Below the pieces are notes generated by a model, which saw only the letters and a list, made by a program, of their open reading frames with translations, had not been told where the DNA came from and made no database searches. 64,000 nucleotides of DNA, taken from positions 1 through 64,000 of the forward strand of contig JAJYPP010000007.1 in assembly GCA_021795235.1 (NCBI GenBank), written 5' to 3'. Position 1 is the stretch's first letter. Each line of letters starts with the position of its first letter. The translations under genes and the position numbers were made by a program. Origin of the DNA: a bacterium. GTDB lineage: Bacteria; Chloroflexota; Dormibacteria; Aeolococcales; Bog-877. Positions 1-10,105 of this stretch are shown in pieces.

Positions 1-1402
1 TGCGCACCATGATCCGTCGCCAGGGGCCGCTCCCGGCCACCGGCACCTGGTCCTCGGCGATCCAGAAGCGCAACTTCCTGCCTTCGAACTTGGTCTCATG
101 GCGGGAGAACCGATCCCGGGGCAGCTTGGGATCCCCCTTCTGGTAGGTGATGAAGTCCAGCTTCTCCTTTCGCAGCCAGGTGAAGAGGTTACCGTCGTAG
201 CCACCGCGATCGAAGATCACCGTGAAGTGCCGGTCACCCAGAACCTTGCGGATCGCCTTGACCACTCTGGGCATCGCCTTGGCCAGGGTGACGTTGGCTT
301 CCTCGGTGACGAACAGCAGCGGCCTGCCCTGCAGGTCGTTGACGAAGTGAGCCAGCATTCCGGGCAGGGGCATCCGCCGCTGCGAATTCCAGCACTCCGC
401 CAGTTTGCGCTTGCCGTGGTACGCCTTCATGTGACCGTCGACATATAGATAGGAGGTGGCCACCACCGCCTGCTCCACCCAGCGCTTGACGAGCAATTCT
501 TCGAAGAGGACTGCGCCATTCTGCTGGACTAACTCGGCCAATTTGCGCCGCAACGTCTTCACCGCCGGCGCCCGTCCCGCCCCGATCACGGGCCCGAACT
601 CGAAACGGCGCAGGTGCTTGGCCGCCTCCACCGTGGTCTGGCTGAGCAAGGTGAGGAAGAACAACGTCAGCGTCACCGCCCGTACTCCGAAGAGCTCAGA
701 CCTGGGAAGTCGAAAGCACTTCCTAGCCGCCTCCACCAGCCCCAGCACCTCCAGGGCCGGGTAGTACAGCGCAGTGCCCATGTACCGCCCCCTGGCGACT
801 GTCGGCACCACCGCCGCAGGCTCAAAGGCGGAAGGCAGCTCCTGCTCCGGCACCGCTGCGGCCACTTCCGGCTGTGGCTCTGCCTTCACAGACACTGCCT
901 GATCCCCGGCAGATTCGGCCTTTTCTTCCTGTGAGGAGCAGTTGTCCGGGAGCTGCAGCTCGGCCTGGTGATAGGCTGCCTGTCCCCGTAGCTGGCGGAC
1001 GTACACCGGGCTGAGCCGCACCCCCAGCTTCTCAAACACCATCCGGCTCACCTCTGCGGAAGAGAGCTTGCTGTTGTCAAATACGACCGCACGGACTTCC
1101 GGAGTGACCTTGTGGGGACCCTTGGGACCTGGCTTGGCAGGCACCACCGCTCTCATCCCGCCAGTCTCCAGGCGCTGCCGGACCCGCTCCACCGTGTTGC
1201 GGTGGACTCCGAAGGCGCGCCCGATTTCGACCTTGCTCGCCCCGCCGACTGCGGCGAGACTGCCCATTACGTAGGCGGTCTCAGCCCGGTCATCGGGGTC
1301 AAAGAGGTGGATGGGCATTGCCCCTGCGAGGACCACCGCCTGGTGCTCGTCTCGCAGCAATGAGTAGTGCCGACCGAAGCGTGCTCCTGGAACTGGTTCC
1401 AT
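1..1402 (-). CDS. DDE-type transposase with N-terminal helix-turn-helix domain, 3' part beyond the left window edge
   Basis: Own reverse-strand translation from ATG at 1402 is open to base 1 (MEPVPGARFGRHYSLLRDEHQAVVLAG...HRNTVERVRQRLE...YLYVDGHMKAYHGKRKLAECWNSQRRMPLPGMLAHFVNDLQGRPLLF...FTVIFDRGGYDGNLFTWLRKEKLDFITYQKGDPKLPRD). Absent from the ORF track because no stop falls in the window. Confidence 0.85.
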   Translation of the reverse strand, partial: MEPVPGARFGRHYSLLRDEHQAVVLAGAMPIHLFDPDDRAETAYVMGSLAAVGGASKVEIGRAFGVHRNTVERVRQRLETGGMRAVVPAKPGPKGPHKVTPEVRAVVFDNSKLSSAEVSRMVFEKLGVRLSPVYVRQLRGQAAYHQAELQLPDNCSSQEEKAESAGDQAVSVKAEPQPEVAAAVPEQELPSAFEPAAVVPTVARGRYMGTALYYPALEVLGLVEAARKCFRLPRSELFGVRAVTLTLFFLTLLSQTTVEAAKHLRRFEFGPVIGAGRAPAVKTLRRKLAELVQQNGAVLFEELLVKRWVEQAVVATSYLYVDGHMKAYHGKRKLAECWNSQRRMPLPGMLAHFVNDLQGRPLLFVTEEANVTLAKAMPRVVKAIRKVLGDRHFTVIFDRGGYDGNLFTWLRKEKLDFITYQKGDPKLPRDRFSRHETKFEGRKLRFWIAEDQVPVAGSGPWRRIMVR

Positions 1403-1501
1403 CTGGATCAGGTCGGGTTGGACGTAGGGCGCTGCTGGGTTGTTGATCTCCCCAGTCTACCACACCAAGAACTGAAATGCAACTCTGATTATCAGCATTC
1501 T

Positions 1502-2014
1502 CTACATCTCGATGTCCATTGGTCTGAGCCTGGCCTCGAAGCTGACTGTGAAGTAGTCGGCCTGCGCCGTTAGCCGGGCCCGCTCCAGCAGTGAACCGGT
1601 TGCGCTGAAGGTGTACAGGGTCAACTCTGAGCCCTTGGTGACGGCGCCGAACTGCGCCCCAGGGGGGAGCTGGGAACGACCGATCAGGGCGACCAGTGGA
1701 AATGAGTACCTGGTCCTCGCGGTGGCCACGGCGAGGATCCCGGTCTGGCGATCGAGTGCCAGGGTGTAGGCGCTCTCCCGAATCACCAGGGGGCTGGTCG
1801 CTCGGGTGGGCTGGACCCAGACCCCACTCGGCGGTCCAGGCGGACTTGAGTACGGCTGGCCCGACGCCGGCTTGCTGGCGCCGCCCGTTGCCCACACCTC
1901 GCCCCCGGTCGCGACTGTCGTCAGCAGAGCGACCGCGATCGCCAGCCGCAGACCGTGACGCGGACCCCGGGGCCGGGCCCCTCCGCCCTCTTGGCTCCGG
2001 TTACCGAAGCGCAA
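1502..2014 (-). CDS. Putative secreted protein, probably truncated by the adjacent IS
   Basis: 170 aa ORF with signal-peptide-like N-terminus (RHGLRLAIAVALLTTVATGGEVWA); it stops about where the upstream end of the transposase element should lie. Confidence 0.45.
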   Translation of the reverse strand: MRFGNRSQEGGGARPRGPRHGLRLAIAVALLTTVATGGEVWATGGASKPASGQPYSSPPGPPSGVWVQPTRATSPLVIRESAYTLALDRQTGILAVATARTRYSFPLVALIGRSQLPPGAQFGAVTKGSELTLYTFSATGSLLERARLTAQADYFTVSFEARLRPMDIEM

Positions 2015-2080
2015 GGTCGACTCTCCAGCTCATCACCTTCCAGCTTGCGGCGAGCTGGCTGACCGATCGGCGAGCGCAAG

Positions 2081-2385
2081 CCCCCGGCTTCAGCCGTGGG
2101 GTCGTGCGAGTCACGGAGTGGTACAAGGAAAGCTCGATGCGGAGCACGGCTCCAGCCCCAGGACTTCGGGGTAGGTCGGCATCGAGCGGCATGGAACCCA
2201 CGGAGTCAGCTGCTGTGCGGCGGTACCGGAAGCGGGGCTCCCGGACAGAGCGGACCGGCTTGAACCCGGTACAACCCCGGCCTACGGCGGGGACGGTGAA
2301 AGCCGCCCACGAGACAGCCAAGGCGAGACGGGAATCCCCCGGATTTATCCGTGGGGAGGAGGTCAAGACAGATCCCAGGGCTTGC
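2081..2385 (+). mobile_element. Short IS200/IS605-like relic (PATE-like or TnpB 3'-end remnant) bounded by two matching imperfect hairpins
   Basis: Hairpin 1 CCCCCGGCT-TC-AGCCG(T)GGGG at 2081-2101 and hairpin 2 CCCCCGGAT-TT-ATCCG(T)GGGG at 2336-2356: same orientation, same bulged T, compensated base pair. The motif GAATCCCCCGGATTTATCCGTGGGGAGGAGGTCAA resembles right ends of IS1341/IS605-type elements. Confidence 0.5.
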
Positions 2386-2442
2386 GCCCGTGGCAGCCGG
2401 ACTCTCTTGCGCAAGCGCTGGCGGACCCGTGCCCCCCGCCGC

Positions 2443-3054
2443 TCATGGTCTGGTCCGACCCGCGCCTTGAGCGGCCCACAGGAGGACCACCTTGTCGTGC
2501 CCGCCGTGGTCGACGGGGCTGCCGTCACGCTTCACGGTGGCGAGCCGCTCCACCACCAGGGACTTCGGGGTGGCCTCGAGCAGTCGGCCCTCGGTGTACA
2601 GCAACTCCGCGCGAGGCGGGCCGTCGTGACCGAGCGCATCCAGGTGGTGGCCGACCACGAACAGGTGGCCGTCAGCCCTCAACCCCCGCGCCGCGCGCTC
2701 CAGCAGCGCCGCCAGCCCATCTGGTCCAGGATGGATGTTGGCCACCACCACCAAGTCGAAGGATCCGGCCGGGAGTTGCAGCTTCGTCAAGTCGGCGGCC
2801 AGCAGGTTAAGGTCGAGGCCCGCGGCCCGGGCCCGCTCCCGCGCCTGTCGGAGCCCCACCCGCGAGCTGTCCACACCGGTCACGCGGAACCCCTGCTGGG
2901 CTAGCCAGATCGCGTTCCGCCCGGGTCCGCATCCCAGGTCGATGGCCTCTCCCGCGGGCAGGCCCCCGACCATCTCTACCAGCAGAGGATCCGGGTCATT
3001 GGACCACGTCTGTTCGGCAAACCGGCGATCCCACTCCGCAGCTCCGGAAGTCAT
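2443..3054 (-). CDS. SAM-dependent methyltransferase (class I; tellurite-resistance TehB-like)
   Basis: MTSGAAEWDRRFAEQTWSNDPDPLLVEMVGGLPAGEAIDLGCGPGRNAIWLAQQGFRVTGVDSS; motif I DLGCGPGRNA. Confidence 0.82.
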   Translation of the reverse strand: MTSGAAEWDRRFAEQTWSNDPDPLLVEMVGGLPAGEAIDLGCGPGRNAIWLAQQGFRVTGVDSSRVGLRQARERARAAGLDLNLLAADLTKLQLPAGSFDLVVVANIHPGPDGLAALLERAARGLRADGHLFVVGHHLDALGHDGPPRAELLYTEGRLLEATPKSLVVERLATVKRDGSPVDHGGHDKVVLLWAAQGAGRTRP

Positions 3055-3415
3055 CGGCAGCTCTCCACGCTCATCATGCCCATTCAGCCTCCCATGCCTG
3101 AGGCGGCCCCTCTCCCTGTGTCGCTGGTGTGGGCAGCCGGTGGGGCACAACTGGAGAACGTGCCAGGAGCCAGAAAGGTTTGCGGGCCACCCCGCTTGAG
3201 CAAGTCGCCTGCTGCTCTCCGCCAGCATGTCGGGCTCCTGGCCCAGGTTGATCGCGAAGCCCGTCGGTTGGGCAGGCGTTCGAGCATCGGAGAGGTTCTC
3301 TTGGCCGCACCGAGCTGGGCGGTCGCCCGCTATCCTCTCGAGCACCGCATCTTGGCTGGGGCCCCCGCCCCGCGACGGCTCTGGAGACAGTTTGAGAAGA
3401 CCGAAACTGGGAGGC

Positions 3416-5221
3416 ATGGTGGGGCGGCCGCTGCGGTCCAGCCAGGCGGCCAAGGAGGAGATAAACCCGGTCGAGGGCCTCTCCGCCCTCTCCCTGGATG
3501 CGCTCACCTCGGTTGCCTACGGACCCCAGGCGCTGCTGGTGGCCCTGGGTGCGGGCGGCCTGGTAGCCCTTCGGTTGGCGCCATGGATAAGCCTGGCGAT
3601 AGTCGTGCTCCTGTGCCTGCTGGTGGCGTCCTACCTGCAGGTGATAGTGGCCTACCCCGGGGGCGGGGGCGCCTACGCGGTCGCGCGCGCCAACCTGGGC
3701 AGCCGGTTGTCCCTGCTGGCCGGTGCCGCCCTGATTGTCGACTACACGCTGACGGTGGCGGTCTCGATCGCGGCCGGCGTGGCGTCGCTGACCTCGGCGT
3801 TCGTCGGCCTCTATCCGTACACCGTGCCCATCTGCCTGGTGACCCTGGCTCTCATCACCTACCTGAACCTGCGCGGTCTGGCGGAGGGCGCGAAAGCATT
3901 CCTGCTGCCCACCATAGGCTTCATCGCAGCGGTGCTGGTGGTGATCGTGGTGGGCCTGGTGCATCCGTTCGCTCCCCACCTGCACCAGTTCGGGAGCGCT
4001 CAGGTCGCGGGCCATGCCCTCCAGGCGGTCGGCGTTCTCCTGATCCTGCAGGCATTCTCCGCCGGCTGCAGCGCCCTGACCGGGGTGGAGGCGATCGCCA
4101 ACGGCGTCCCCCTGTTCCGCAAGCCCCGGGTCAGAACGGCGCGCCAGACCGAGGTGATGCTGGGGGTTCTCCTGGCCGTGATGCTGCTGGGACTGGCCGT
4201 GCTGGTGCAGAAGTTCCACGTCGAGCCGCGCACCGGGAATGCCGTCCTCAACCAGATCGTCGCCTACTCGATCGGTCGCGGCTGGCTCTTCGACGCCGTG
4301 TCGGTCCTGGTGACCTTGGCCCTGGCCCTGGCCGCCAACACCAGCTTCGGCGGCCTGCCGGTGCTGGCGAGCCTGCTGGCTGGCGACAACCGCCTGCCGC
4401 ACGCGTTCGCGATCCGGGGGGACCGCCTGGTCTTCGGCTACGGGATCTGGGTGCTGGCGGTGCTGGCCGGGGTGCTGCTGGTGGCGACCGCCGGCAACAC
4501 CAACTCCCTGATCCCCCTGTTCGCGATCGGGGTCTTCACCGGATTCACCCTCGCCCAGGCCGGGCTGGTGCGCCACTGGCTGAGCACCCGCGCGCACGGC
4601 TGGCGCTGGCGGATGTCTCTGAACGCCATCGGCGCCACCGCCAGCGGCGTCTCCACCTTGATCTTCGTGCTCACCAAGTTCCGCGAGGGGGCGTGGGTGG
4701 TTGTGATCGCCATGCCCCTGCTGATCCTGCTCTTCGTGCGGATCCACACCTACTACGGCAAGGTGGGAGCACAGCTCCATCTCGGCGACCGTCCAGCCAA
4801 GCCGAAGCGGGCGCGCTCCATCGTGGTGGTCCCCTTCACCGATGTCTCCAGGTTGACCCGGGAAGCGCTCTCTCAGGCCCTGTCCATGGGTGATGAGGTT
4901 CACGCCGTCACAGTGGTGTTCGCTGAGGGCGGGGCTCGGCAGAAGGCGGTCGAGCAGGAGTGGGAGCGCTGGGATCCCGGGGTCGAACTGGTGGTTCTGC
5001 GGTCCCAGTACCACTCTGTGGCCAGGCCCCTGCTCCGCTACATCAGCAGCCTCAAGCCGTCAGCTGCCCGACGAGTCATAGTCCTCATCCCGGTGGTCCT
5101 ACCCCGCCACTTCTGGCACCGTGCCCTGCACAACCACCTGGATCGGGTGCTCTCGGCGGCGCTCAGCCGGCGTCACAACGTGGTGGTGGCCCGGCTCACC
5201 CTGCCCTTGAGTGACGAGTAA
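3416..5221 (+). CDS. kimA: APC-superfamily permease, KimA-like high-affinity K+ transporter
   Basis: Long similarity to the B. subtilis KimA pattern from memory: LSLDALTSVAYGPQ, AYPGGGGAYAVARANLG, LLAGAALIVDYTLTVAVSIAAG, AFSAGCSALTGVEAIANGVPLF, C-terminal cytosolic domain VVVPFTDVSRL...RHFWHRALHNHLDRVL. Start chosen at 3416. Confidence 0.82.
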   Translation: MVGRPLRSSQAAKEEINPVEGLSALSLDALTSVAYGPQALLVALGAGGLVALRLAPWISLAIVVLLCLLVASYLQVIVAYPGGGGAYAVARANLGSRLSLLAGAALIVDYTLTVAVSIAAGVASLTSAFVGLYPYTVPICLVTLALITYLNLRGLAEGAKAFLLPTIGFIAAVLVVIVVGLVHPFAPHLHQFGSAQVAGHALQAVGVLLILQAFSAGCSALTGVEAIANGVPLFRKPRVRTARQTEVMLGVLLAVMLLGLAVLVQKFHVEPRTGNAVLNQIVAYSIGRGWLFDAVSVLVTLALALAANTSFGGLPVLASLLAGDNRLPHAFAIRGDRLVFGYGIWVLAVLAGVLLVATAGNTNSLIPLFAIGVFTGFTLAQAGLVRHWLSTRAHGWRWRMSLNAIGATASGVSTLIFVLTKFREGAWVVVIAMPLLILLFVRIHTYYGKVGAQLHLGDRPAKPKRARSIVVVPFTDVSRLTREALSQALSMGDEVHAVTVVFAEGGARQKAVEQEWERWDPGVELVVLRSQYHSVARPLLRYISSLKPSAARRVIVLIPVVLPRHFWHRALHNHLDRVLSAALSRRHNVVVARLTLPLSDE

Positions 5222-5361
5222 GACCGGAGTCATGCCCGGGTTCTGATCCAAGCTTCGGCGAGACCGTCCTCCTGAGGTCATGCCCCCGTGTGAACTCCAA
5301 CTTGACGCGCACTGTTGGGAATCTGCGAGAATGCATCGAGTAGCGCGATGAGGCCCGCGTA

Positions 5362-5408
5362 AGTCGGCTTGCCGACTAATGGCTTCTACCGAGAAGCCTC
5401 ACTTTTTT
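5362..5408 (+). terminator. Tandem hairpins plus T-tract just upstream of Ehr operon 1
   Basis: AGTCGGC-TT-GCCGACT (5362-5377), then GGCTTCT-ACCG-AGAAGCC (5381-5398), then TCACTTTTTT; 20 nt before the TTG start of the first operon gene. Confidence 0.7.
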
Positions 5409-5427
5409 CCTCATCTGGAGAGTCGCG

Positions 5428-6375
5428 TTGCCCTATCTACTGCAGTTCCTGCAGTCGTTTGCGGTTGTCCTCTTCGCGCCCTTGTACGCGGGCGCTTTGG
5501 TCAAGGCGTCGGCCCTTGTGCAGTCGAAACGCGGTCCTAGCGTCCTCCAGCCCTACTGGGATCTGCGCAAGTGGTTGGGCAAGGGCAGTGTCTATTCGGA
5601 CCAGGTCAGCCCTGTGTTCAAGGCAGCTCCCTACGTAGCCATGGCGTGTTACCTGGTGGTCTCCACCATCGTGCCGGTGATTACCGATCAGCCCCTGCCT
5701 CTTGCATTCCTGGGTGACCTCCTCGGCGGCGCGCTGGTGCTGGCCCTGGCTAGCTTCGTGATGTCCTTGGCGGCGCTGGATACGGCCAGCCCCTTGGGCG
5801 GCCTGGGGGCTAGTCGTACCACCTGGATCGGCAGTCTCGCCGAGCCGGCTCTCATCCTCGTGTTCTTCACCGTCGGGGTGCTGTCCGCCTCCGACAACCC
5901 CTATCTCATGAACCACGCCATCGCCGCTTCCCCGCTGGCCATGGTGCTGCCCACCCACCTGCTGGGGGCGGTGGCGTTCTTCATGCTCCTGCTGGCAGAG
6001 ACCGGTCACATCCCGGTCGACAACCCGGCGGGAACGATTGAGATCTCGATGATCGAGGAGACCCGGGTCCTGGAGTACTCCGGGCGCGAATACGCGATCG
6101 TCAAGTGGGGCGGGTGGATGAAGCTGTTCTTGCTCTCCGCCATCTTCATGAACGTCTTCGTCCTGCCGGGAGGACTCGGCAGCGCCAGCAGCCTGGCGGG
6201 TGGGTTGATCGGCATAGCCGCGGTCCTTGGCAAACTGGCCCTGTGTGGGGTCGCGATCGTGGTAATCGACTCCTCCTTCGCCAAGCTCCGGTTCTTCCGA
6301 ATTGCCGAATATCTCGGCGGCGCTTTTCTGCTGGCGCTCATCGGCATCATCACCTCGTACGTGGTGGCGAAGTAG
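5428..6375 (+). CDS. Ehr/Hyf complex 1, HyfC/NuoH-like membrane subunit
   Basis: 315 aa, multi-TM; LVKASALVQSKRGPSVLQPYWDLRKWLGKGSVYS, ETGHIPVDNPAGTIEISMIEETRVLEYSGREYAIVKWGGWMK. Confidence 0.88.
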   Translation: MPYLLQFLQSFAVVLFAPLYAGALVKASALVQSKRGPSVLQPYWDLRKWLGKGSVYSDQVSPVFKAAPYVAMACYLVVSTIVPVITDQPLPLAFLGDLLGGALVLALASFVMSLAALDTASPLGGLGASRTTWIGSLAEPALILVFFTVGVLSASDNPYLMNHAIAASPLAMVLPTHLLGAVAFFMLLLAETGHIPVDNPAGTIEISMIEETRVLEYSGREYAIVKWGGWMKLFLLSAIFMNVFVLPGGLGSASSLAGGLIGIAAVLGKLALCGVAIVVIDSSFAKLRFFRIAEYLGGAFLLALIGIITSYVVAK

Positions 6376-7050
6376 ATGCAGGATTTCTCCTTGGCTTCGC
6401 CGGCCGGAGTCGTGCTGAGCTTGGACGCGGTGCTGATCCTGTTGCTTGCCCTGGCGTGTCTAGGGTCAAAGCTCTTCGACCGCTATCTCACCTACTACGG
6501 GCTGCAGTCCGTGTTGCTGGCGGTTGCGGCTGGCACGGCTGCGTTCGTCGAGAGGGATCCGGCCCTATGGATCCTCGCGGTCCTCACACTCGTGCTGAAA
6601 GGCATCGCCATTCCAACGGCGGCGCGCCGGCTCTTGGTACGCCGTCTTCAATTGAAACGCGACGTGGCGACGATCGTCGGCCCATCCACCTCGCTAATCC
6701 TCGGAGCAGTGCTGGCCGGCTTCGCCTACCTCGTGATCGGGCCACAGCATCTCGCCCACGGGCTGATAGCCGCTTCGATCATCCCCATATCCACCGCTGT
6801 CATCTTGATAGGAGCGCTGACCATGGTGATTCGACGTCACATGGTGGCTCAGCTCCTAGGCTGGCTCATTATGGAGAACGGCGTCTTCCTGGGCGGGATC
6901 ACGTTGACAGCGAGCTTTCCTTTCATCGTTGAGGCTGGCATATTCTTTGACCTTATCGCTGGCTTTCTGATCATGCTGGCGATGACCACCGGGCTCGCCG
7001 AGAGCCTCACGACCACCTTGGCGGGCCGCCAGCGGCGGGAGCCGACATGA
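6376..7050 (+). CDS. Ehr/Hyf complex 1, HyfE/NuoK-like membrane subunit
   Basis: 224 aa, multi-TM, directly abuts HyfC; LGWLIMENGVFLGG...AGIFFDLIAGFLIMLAMTTGL. Confidence 0.85.
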   Translation: MQDFSLASPAGVVLSLDAVLILLLALACLGSKLFDRYLTYYGLQSVLLAVAAGTAAFVERDPALWILAVLTLVLKGIAIPTAARRLLVRRLQLKRDVATIVGPSTSLILGAVLAGFAYLVIGPQHLAHGLIAASIIPISTAVILIGALTMVIRRHMVAQLLGWLIMENGVFLGGITLTASFPFIVEAGIFFDLIAGFLIMLAMTTGLAESLTTTLAGRQRREPT

Positions 7051-8525
7051 TAGTCCTGCCGATCGCCGCCGCCTTGACGCCGCTGCTAGGGACGGCCGCT
7101 GGACTCTTGACGGCAAGGGCCCGTGTCGCGGGGGTTACCGCGATCATCGGCGGAGCACTATGCTTGGTCCTCACGATCGGCAGTGCCGCCGTGGTGATGG
7201 CCGGCCGGCCGATTCAATCCGCCGGCAGCCTGGTCTACCTGGACGGGTTGGGGGCCTTCTTCGCGCTGACGATCGCCGTGGTCATCCTGCTGTCGAGTCT
7301 GGGCTCGCTGTCCTACCTCGCGGTGGAGCAGCGTCGCGGCGTCCTCTCACCACGTCGCGTGCGCGTTTACTTCGTTGTGTTTGGCCTCTTCGCTACCGGA
7401 ATGATGGCGGCCGTGGAGACGGCCAACCTCGGGCTCCTGTTCATCTTGGTGGAGGCGGCCACTCTCGCCAGCGTGGTATTGGTTCCGATCGAGGGGCGCA
7501 CGTCGGGCTTGGAAGCCGGTTGGCGCTACGTCGTGGTGAGCAGCATGGGGATCACCATGGCGTTGGCGGGGACCCTATTCGTCTTCTACGCCGCCACCGG
7601 AATCCCGGGTGCGCCGGAACAACACCTGGCTTGGGCATTTCTGGTCCGTCACGCGGGCTCGTTGCAGGCCGTCAGCCTGCGCTTGGGCTTTTTGCTGGCA
7701 GTGGTCGGATATGGGACCAAGGTCGGTCTGGTGCCGATGCACACTTGGCTTCCAGATGCCCATGCGGAAGCGCCGAGTCCGGCCAGCGCCATGCTGTCAG
7801 GGGCGCTTCTCAATGTGGGGATGTACGCGATCATCCGCTTTGTGGCGATCGCCAACGGCCGCCTCGGGCCCGCGTACGCGGGGCACGTACTGCTGGTGTT
7901 TGGCTTCCTGTCGGTCATCGTGGGGGCTCTCTTCATGATCCGTCGCCGGGACTTCAAGCGGCTGTTCGCATATTCCTCGGTGGAGCATATGGGGATCATC
8001 GCCATCGGTTTGGGCTTCGGGGGACTGTTGGGTGTCTATGGGGCCCTCCTGCATGTCCTTAACCACAGCATCGGTAAGACGCTGCTGTTCCTGACCGGAG
8101 GGAGCGTGGTGCTGGCCTACGGGACCCGCCGGAGCGACCGCATCGGAGGGGTGGTGTCGAGCCTGCCTCTGACCGGGGCCGCTCTCCTGGTGGGCTCCTT
8201 GGCCATCCTCGGATCCCCCCCGTTTGGGCTGTTCCTCAGCGAGTTCACCATCATCCGGGCCGGGTTGGCGGCTACCTATCCGGGCCTGGTGGGCCTGTTT
8301 CTCTTGCTCCTGGTGGTCATCTTCATCGGTTTCTTGCGTACCACCAGCGGGATGGCTCTAGGTCCGGCCGAGCCCCGGGTTGGCTCCCCATACAGCGGGC
8401 GGCTCGAGCGCTGGTCGGCCCACGCGCCGGTGGTGCTGGGGCTCGGGGCAGTCCTACTGCTCGGGCTGTGGGTGCCGGGTTGGTTGAACGCGCTGCTGTT
8501 GCGGTCGGTGGCCCTGGTGCGATGA
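7047..8525 (+). CDS. Ehr/Hyf complex 1, HyfF antiporter-like subunit
   Basis: 492 aa; [46 protein letters not shown]; overlaps HyfE by ATGA. Confidence 0.9.
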   Translation: MIVLPIAAALTPLLGTAAGLLTARARVAGVTAIIGGALCLVLTIGSAAVVMAGRPIQSAGSLVYLDGLGAFFALTIAVVILLSSLGSLSYLAVEQRRGVLSPRRVRVYFVVFGLFATGMMAAVETANLGLLFILVEAATLASVVLVPIEGRTSGLEAGWRYVVVSSMGITMALAGTLFVFYAATGIPGAPEQHLAWAFLVRHAGSLQAVSLRLGFLLAVVGYGTKVGLVPMHTWLPDAHAEAPSPASAMLSGALLNVGMYAIIRFVAIANGRLGPAYAGHVLLVFGFLSVIVGALFMIRRRDFKRLFAYSSVEHMGIIAIGLGFGGLLGVYGALLHVLNHSIGKTLLFLTGGSVVLAYGTRRSDRIGGVVSSLPLTGAALLVGSLAILGSPPFGLFLSEFTIIRAGLAATYPGLVGLFLLLLVVIFIGFLRTTSGMALGPAEPRVGSPYSGRLERWSAHAPVVLGLGAVLLLGLWVPGWLNALLLRSVALVR

Positions 8526-10105
8526 TCGACGTGACCGCGTCAGAGCTCCAGAGCGTGCTGAGTCTACTTCCCGGGACGGCTGAGCGGCCGGCTCAGAACG
8601 GTGTCGTGCGTTGGACATGCGAAAGCGCGGACACGCTGGCCGCAGTGCGCCACCTCAGTGTTGCCGGCGCCCGCCTGGCCGACATGTTTCTGCTCCCGGA
8701 GGGACGGCCGCAGGACGGCGGCTGGCTCATGCAGCGGGTCACGGTCTTCGCTCTGGACCGTCTTGGGGTATATCTGGAGTTGCGGAGCCCGGTTGGCGAC
8801 GGGCCTGCGGAACCGTTGTCCACCGTGGTCCCGGGGGCGTACCTAGAGGAGTGCGAGATCTTCGAGCTCTGGGGGGTGCTGCCCGCGACAGGGGTTCCTC
8901 TGAACCGTGTCCTTCTGCCACCCAATCGAGAGGCTGGCGAACCCCTCCGGGGTTCTCGGCACAAGGCTAGGTCCGCCTGGGTCCCGTCGGAGGTGCGAGC
9001 ACCGCAGGTGGTGCAGGGAGAGGCCTTCGAGTTCCCCGTCGGCCCGGTGCGCGGCGCGGCCCAGGAGTCCCTCTACATGGGCCTGGTTACGACCGGGGAG
9101 GAGCTTCTTGACGCCTATCTGGCCTGGTTCCACAAACACCGCGGCATTGAGCACAGGTTGGTCGGGCTGGTTCCCGATCAGGCGCTGTTCTTGGTTGAGC
9201 GGTGTGAGGGCTTGGGAGCGGTGGGAAATGCCATCGCGCTCGCCGAGGCGATTGAGGCGGCAACGGGAATCGAGGTCCCCGACGCGGCATCTCGCACCCG
9301 CACCCTGGCGCTGGAGATGGAGCGTATCTATAACCACGTCGCCGCAGTGGCCGCGCTTTGTCAAGCCACCGGTCTGGGTGTCGGGCAGGCGGAGATGGAG
9401 ATCCTGCTTGAGGACTTCCTGCGTCTGAATGCCGTTGTGTTCGGGCACCGCTACCTTTTCAACGTGGTCGCGGTGGGGGGGATCCAGCGCGGCTGTGACC
9501 CGACCGCGCTCGACGGTTCGCTGGAGGCGCTCTGTCAGCGGTTCTTCGCTTCGATTGCTGCCCTGTTGGCCACCAACTCCTTTGTGGACCGATTGGAGAA
9601 TGCCGGCATCGTGTCGGCTCAGGCGGCGGCCCGACTCGCCTTGGTGGGGCCTCTAGCCCGAGCCTCAGGTGGTGGGCAGGACTGCCGTCTGGATCATCCC
9701 TGGAACGGCCACTATGTCGGGCTTACAGTCGCGGCTGAGCCAGATGGCGATGTCTTAGCCAGATTGCGGGTGGCGATCAAGGAGGTCGCCGAAGCCGAGC
9801 GGTTGATCCACCACTGGGTCCGGTCCACCGAGCTGGTGGACATCTCGGTGGCGCCGGGGCCCCTGCGAGGTACCGCTTCCCGGACAGCGTCGGGTGAAGC
9901 TCTGGGTTGGTGCGAGTCTCCGCGGGGGGAGGCGCTCGCCTGGACCAGGGTGCAAGATGGCCGGCTGGTGGCAGCCAGGCTCAGGCCCGCCTCAGTGCGT
10001 AATTGGCGCGCGTTCGATGATGCCTTGCGGGCCCGGAACGTATTCACAGATGTCGCCATCGTGGAGGCGAGCTTCTGGCTGACAGTGGCTGGGTTCGCGC
10101 GCTGA
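8522..10105 (+). CDS. Ehr/Hyf complex 1, fused 30/49-kDa (HyfG-like) large subunit without Ni-binding Cys pairs
   Basis: [43 protein letters not shown]-terminus [18 protein letters not shown]. Start ATG 8522 overlaps the HyfF stop. Confidence 0.88.
   Translation: MIDVTASELQSVLSLLPGTAERPAQNGVVRWTCESADTLAAVRHLSVAGARLADMFLLPEGRPQDGGWLMQRVTVFALDRLGVYLELRSPVGDGPAEPLSTVVPGAYLEECEIFELWGVLPATGVPLNRVLLPPNREAGEPLRGSRHKARSAWVPSEVRAPQVVQGEAFEFPVGPVRGAAQESLYMGLVTTGEELLDAYLAWFHKHRGIEHRLVGLVPDQALFLVERCEGLGAVGNAIALAEAIEAATGIEVPDAASRTRTLALEMERIYNHVAAVAALCQATGLGVGQAEMEILLEDFLRLNAVVFGHRYLFNVVAVGGIQRGCDPTALDGSLEALCQRFFASIAALLATNSFVDRLENAGIVSAQAAARLALVGPLARASGGGQDCRLDHPWNGHYVGLTVAAEPDGDVLARLRVAIKEVAEAERLIHHWVRSTELVDISVAPGPLRGTASRTASGEALGWCESPRGEALAWTRVQDGRLVAARLRPASVRNWRAFDDALRARNVFTDVAIVEASFWLTVAGFAR

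Noticed and set aside
1696-2904. 402-aa plus-strand ORF
   Set aside because: Overlaps the methyltransferase antisense and the hairpin element; only a short segment (about 2190-2370) might be a TnpB tail.
3055-3415. ydaO/c-di-AMP riboswitch upstream of kimA
   Set aside because: Biologically plausible, but I could not match the conserved motifs by eye; needs a covariance search.
3074-5014. 646-aa minus-strand ORF opposite kimA
   Set aside because: His/Gln/Gly-rich shadow ORF antisense to a clear membrane protein.
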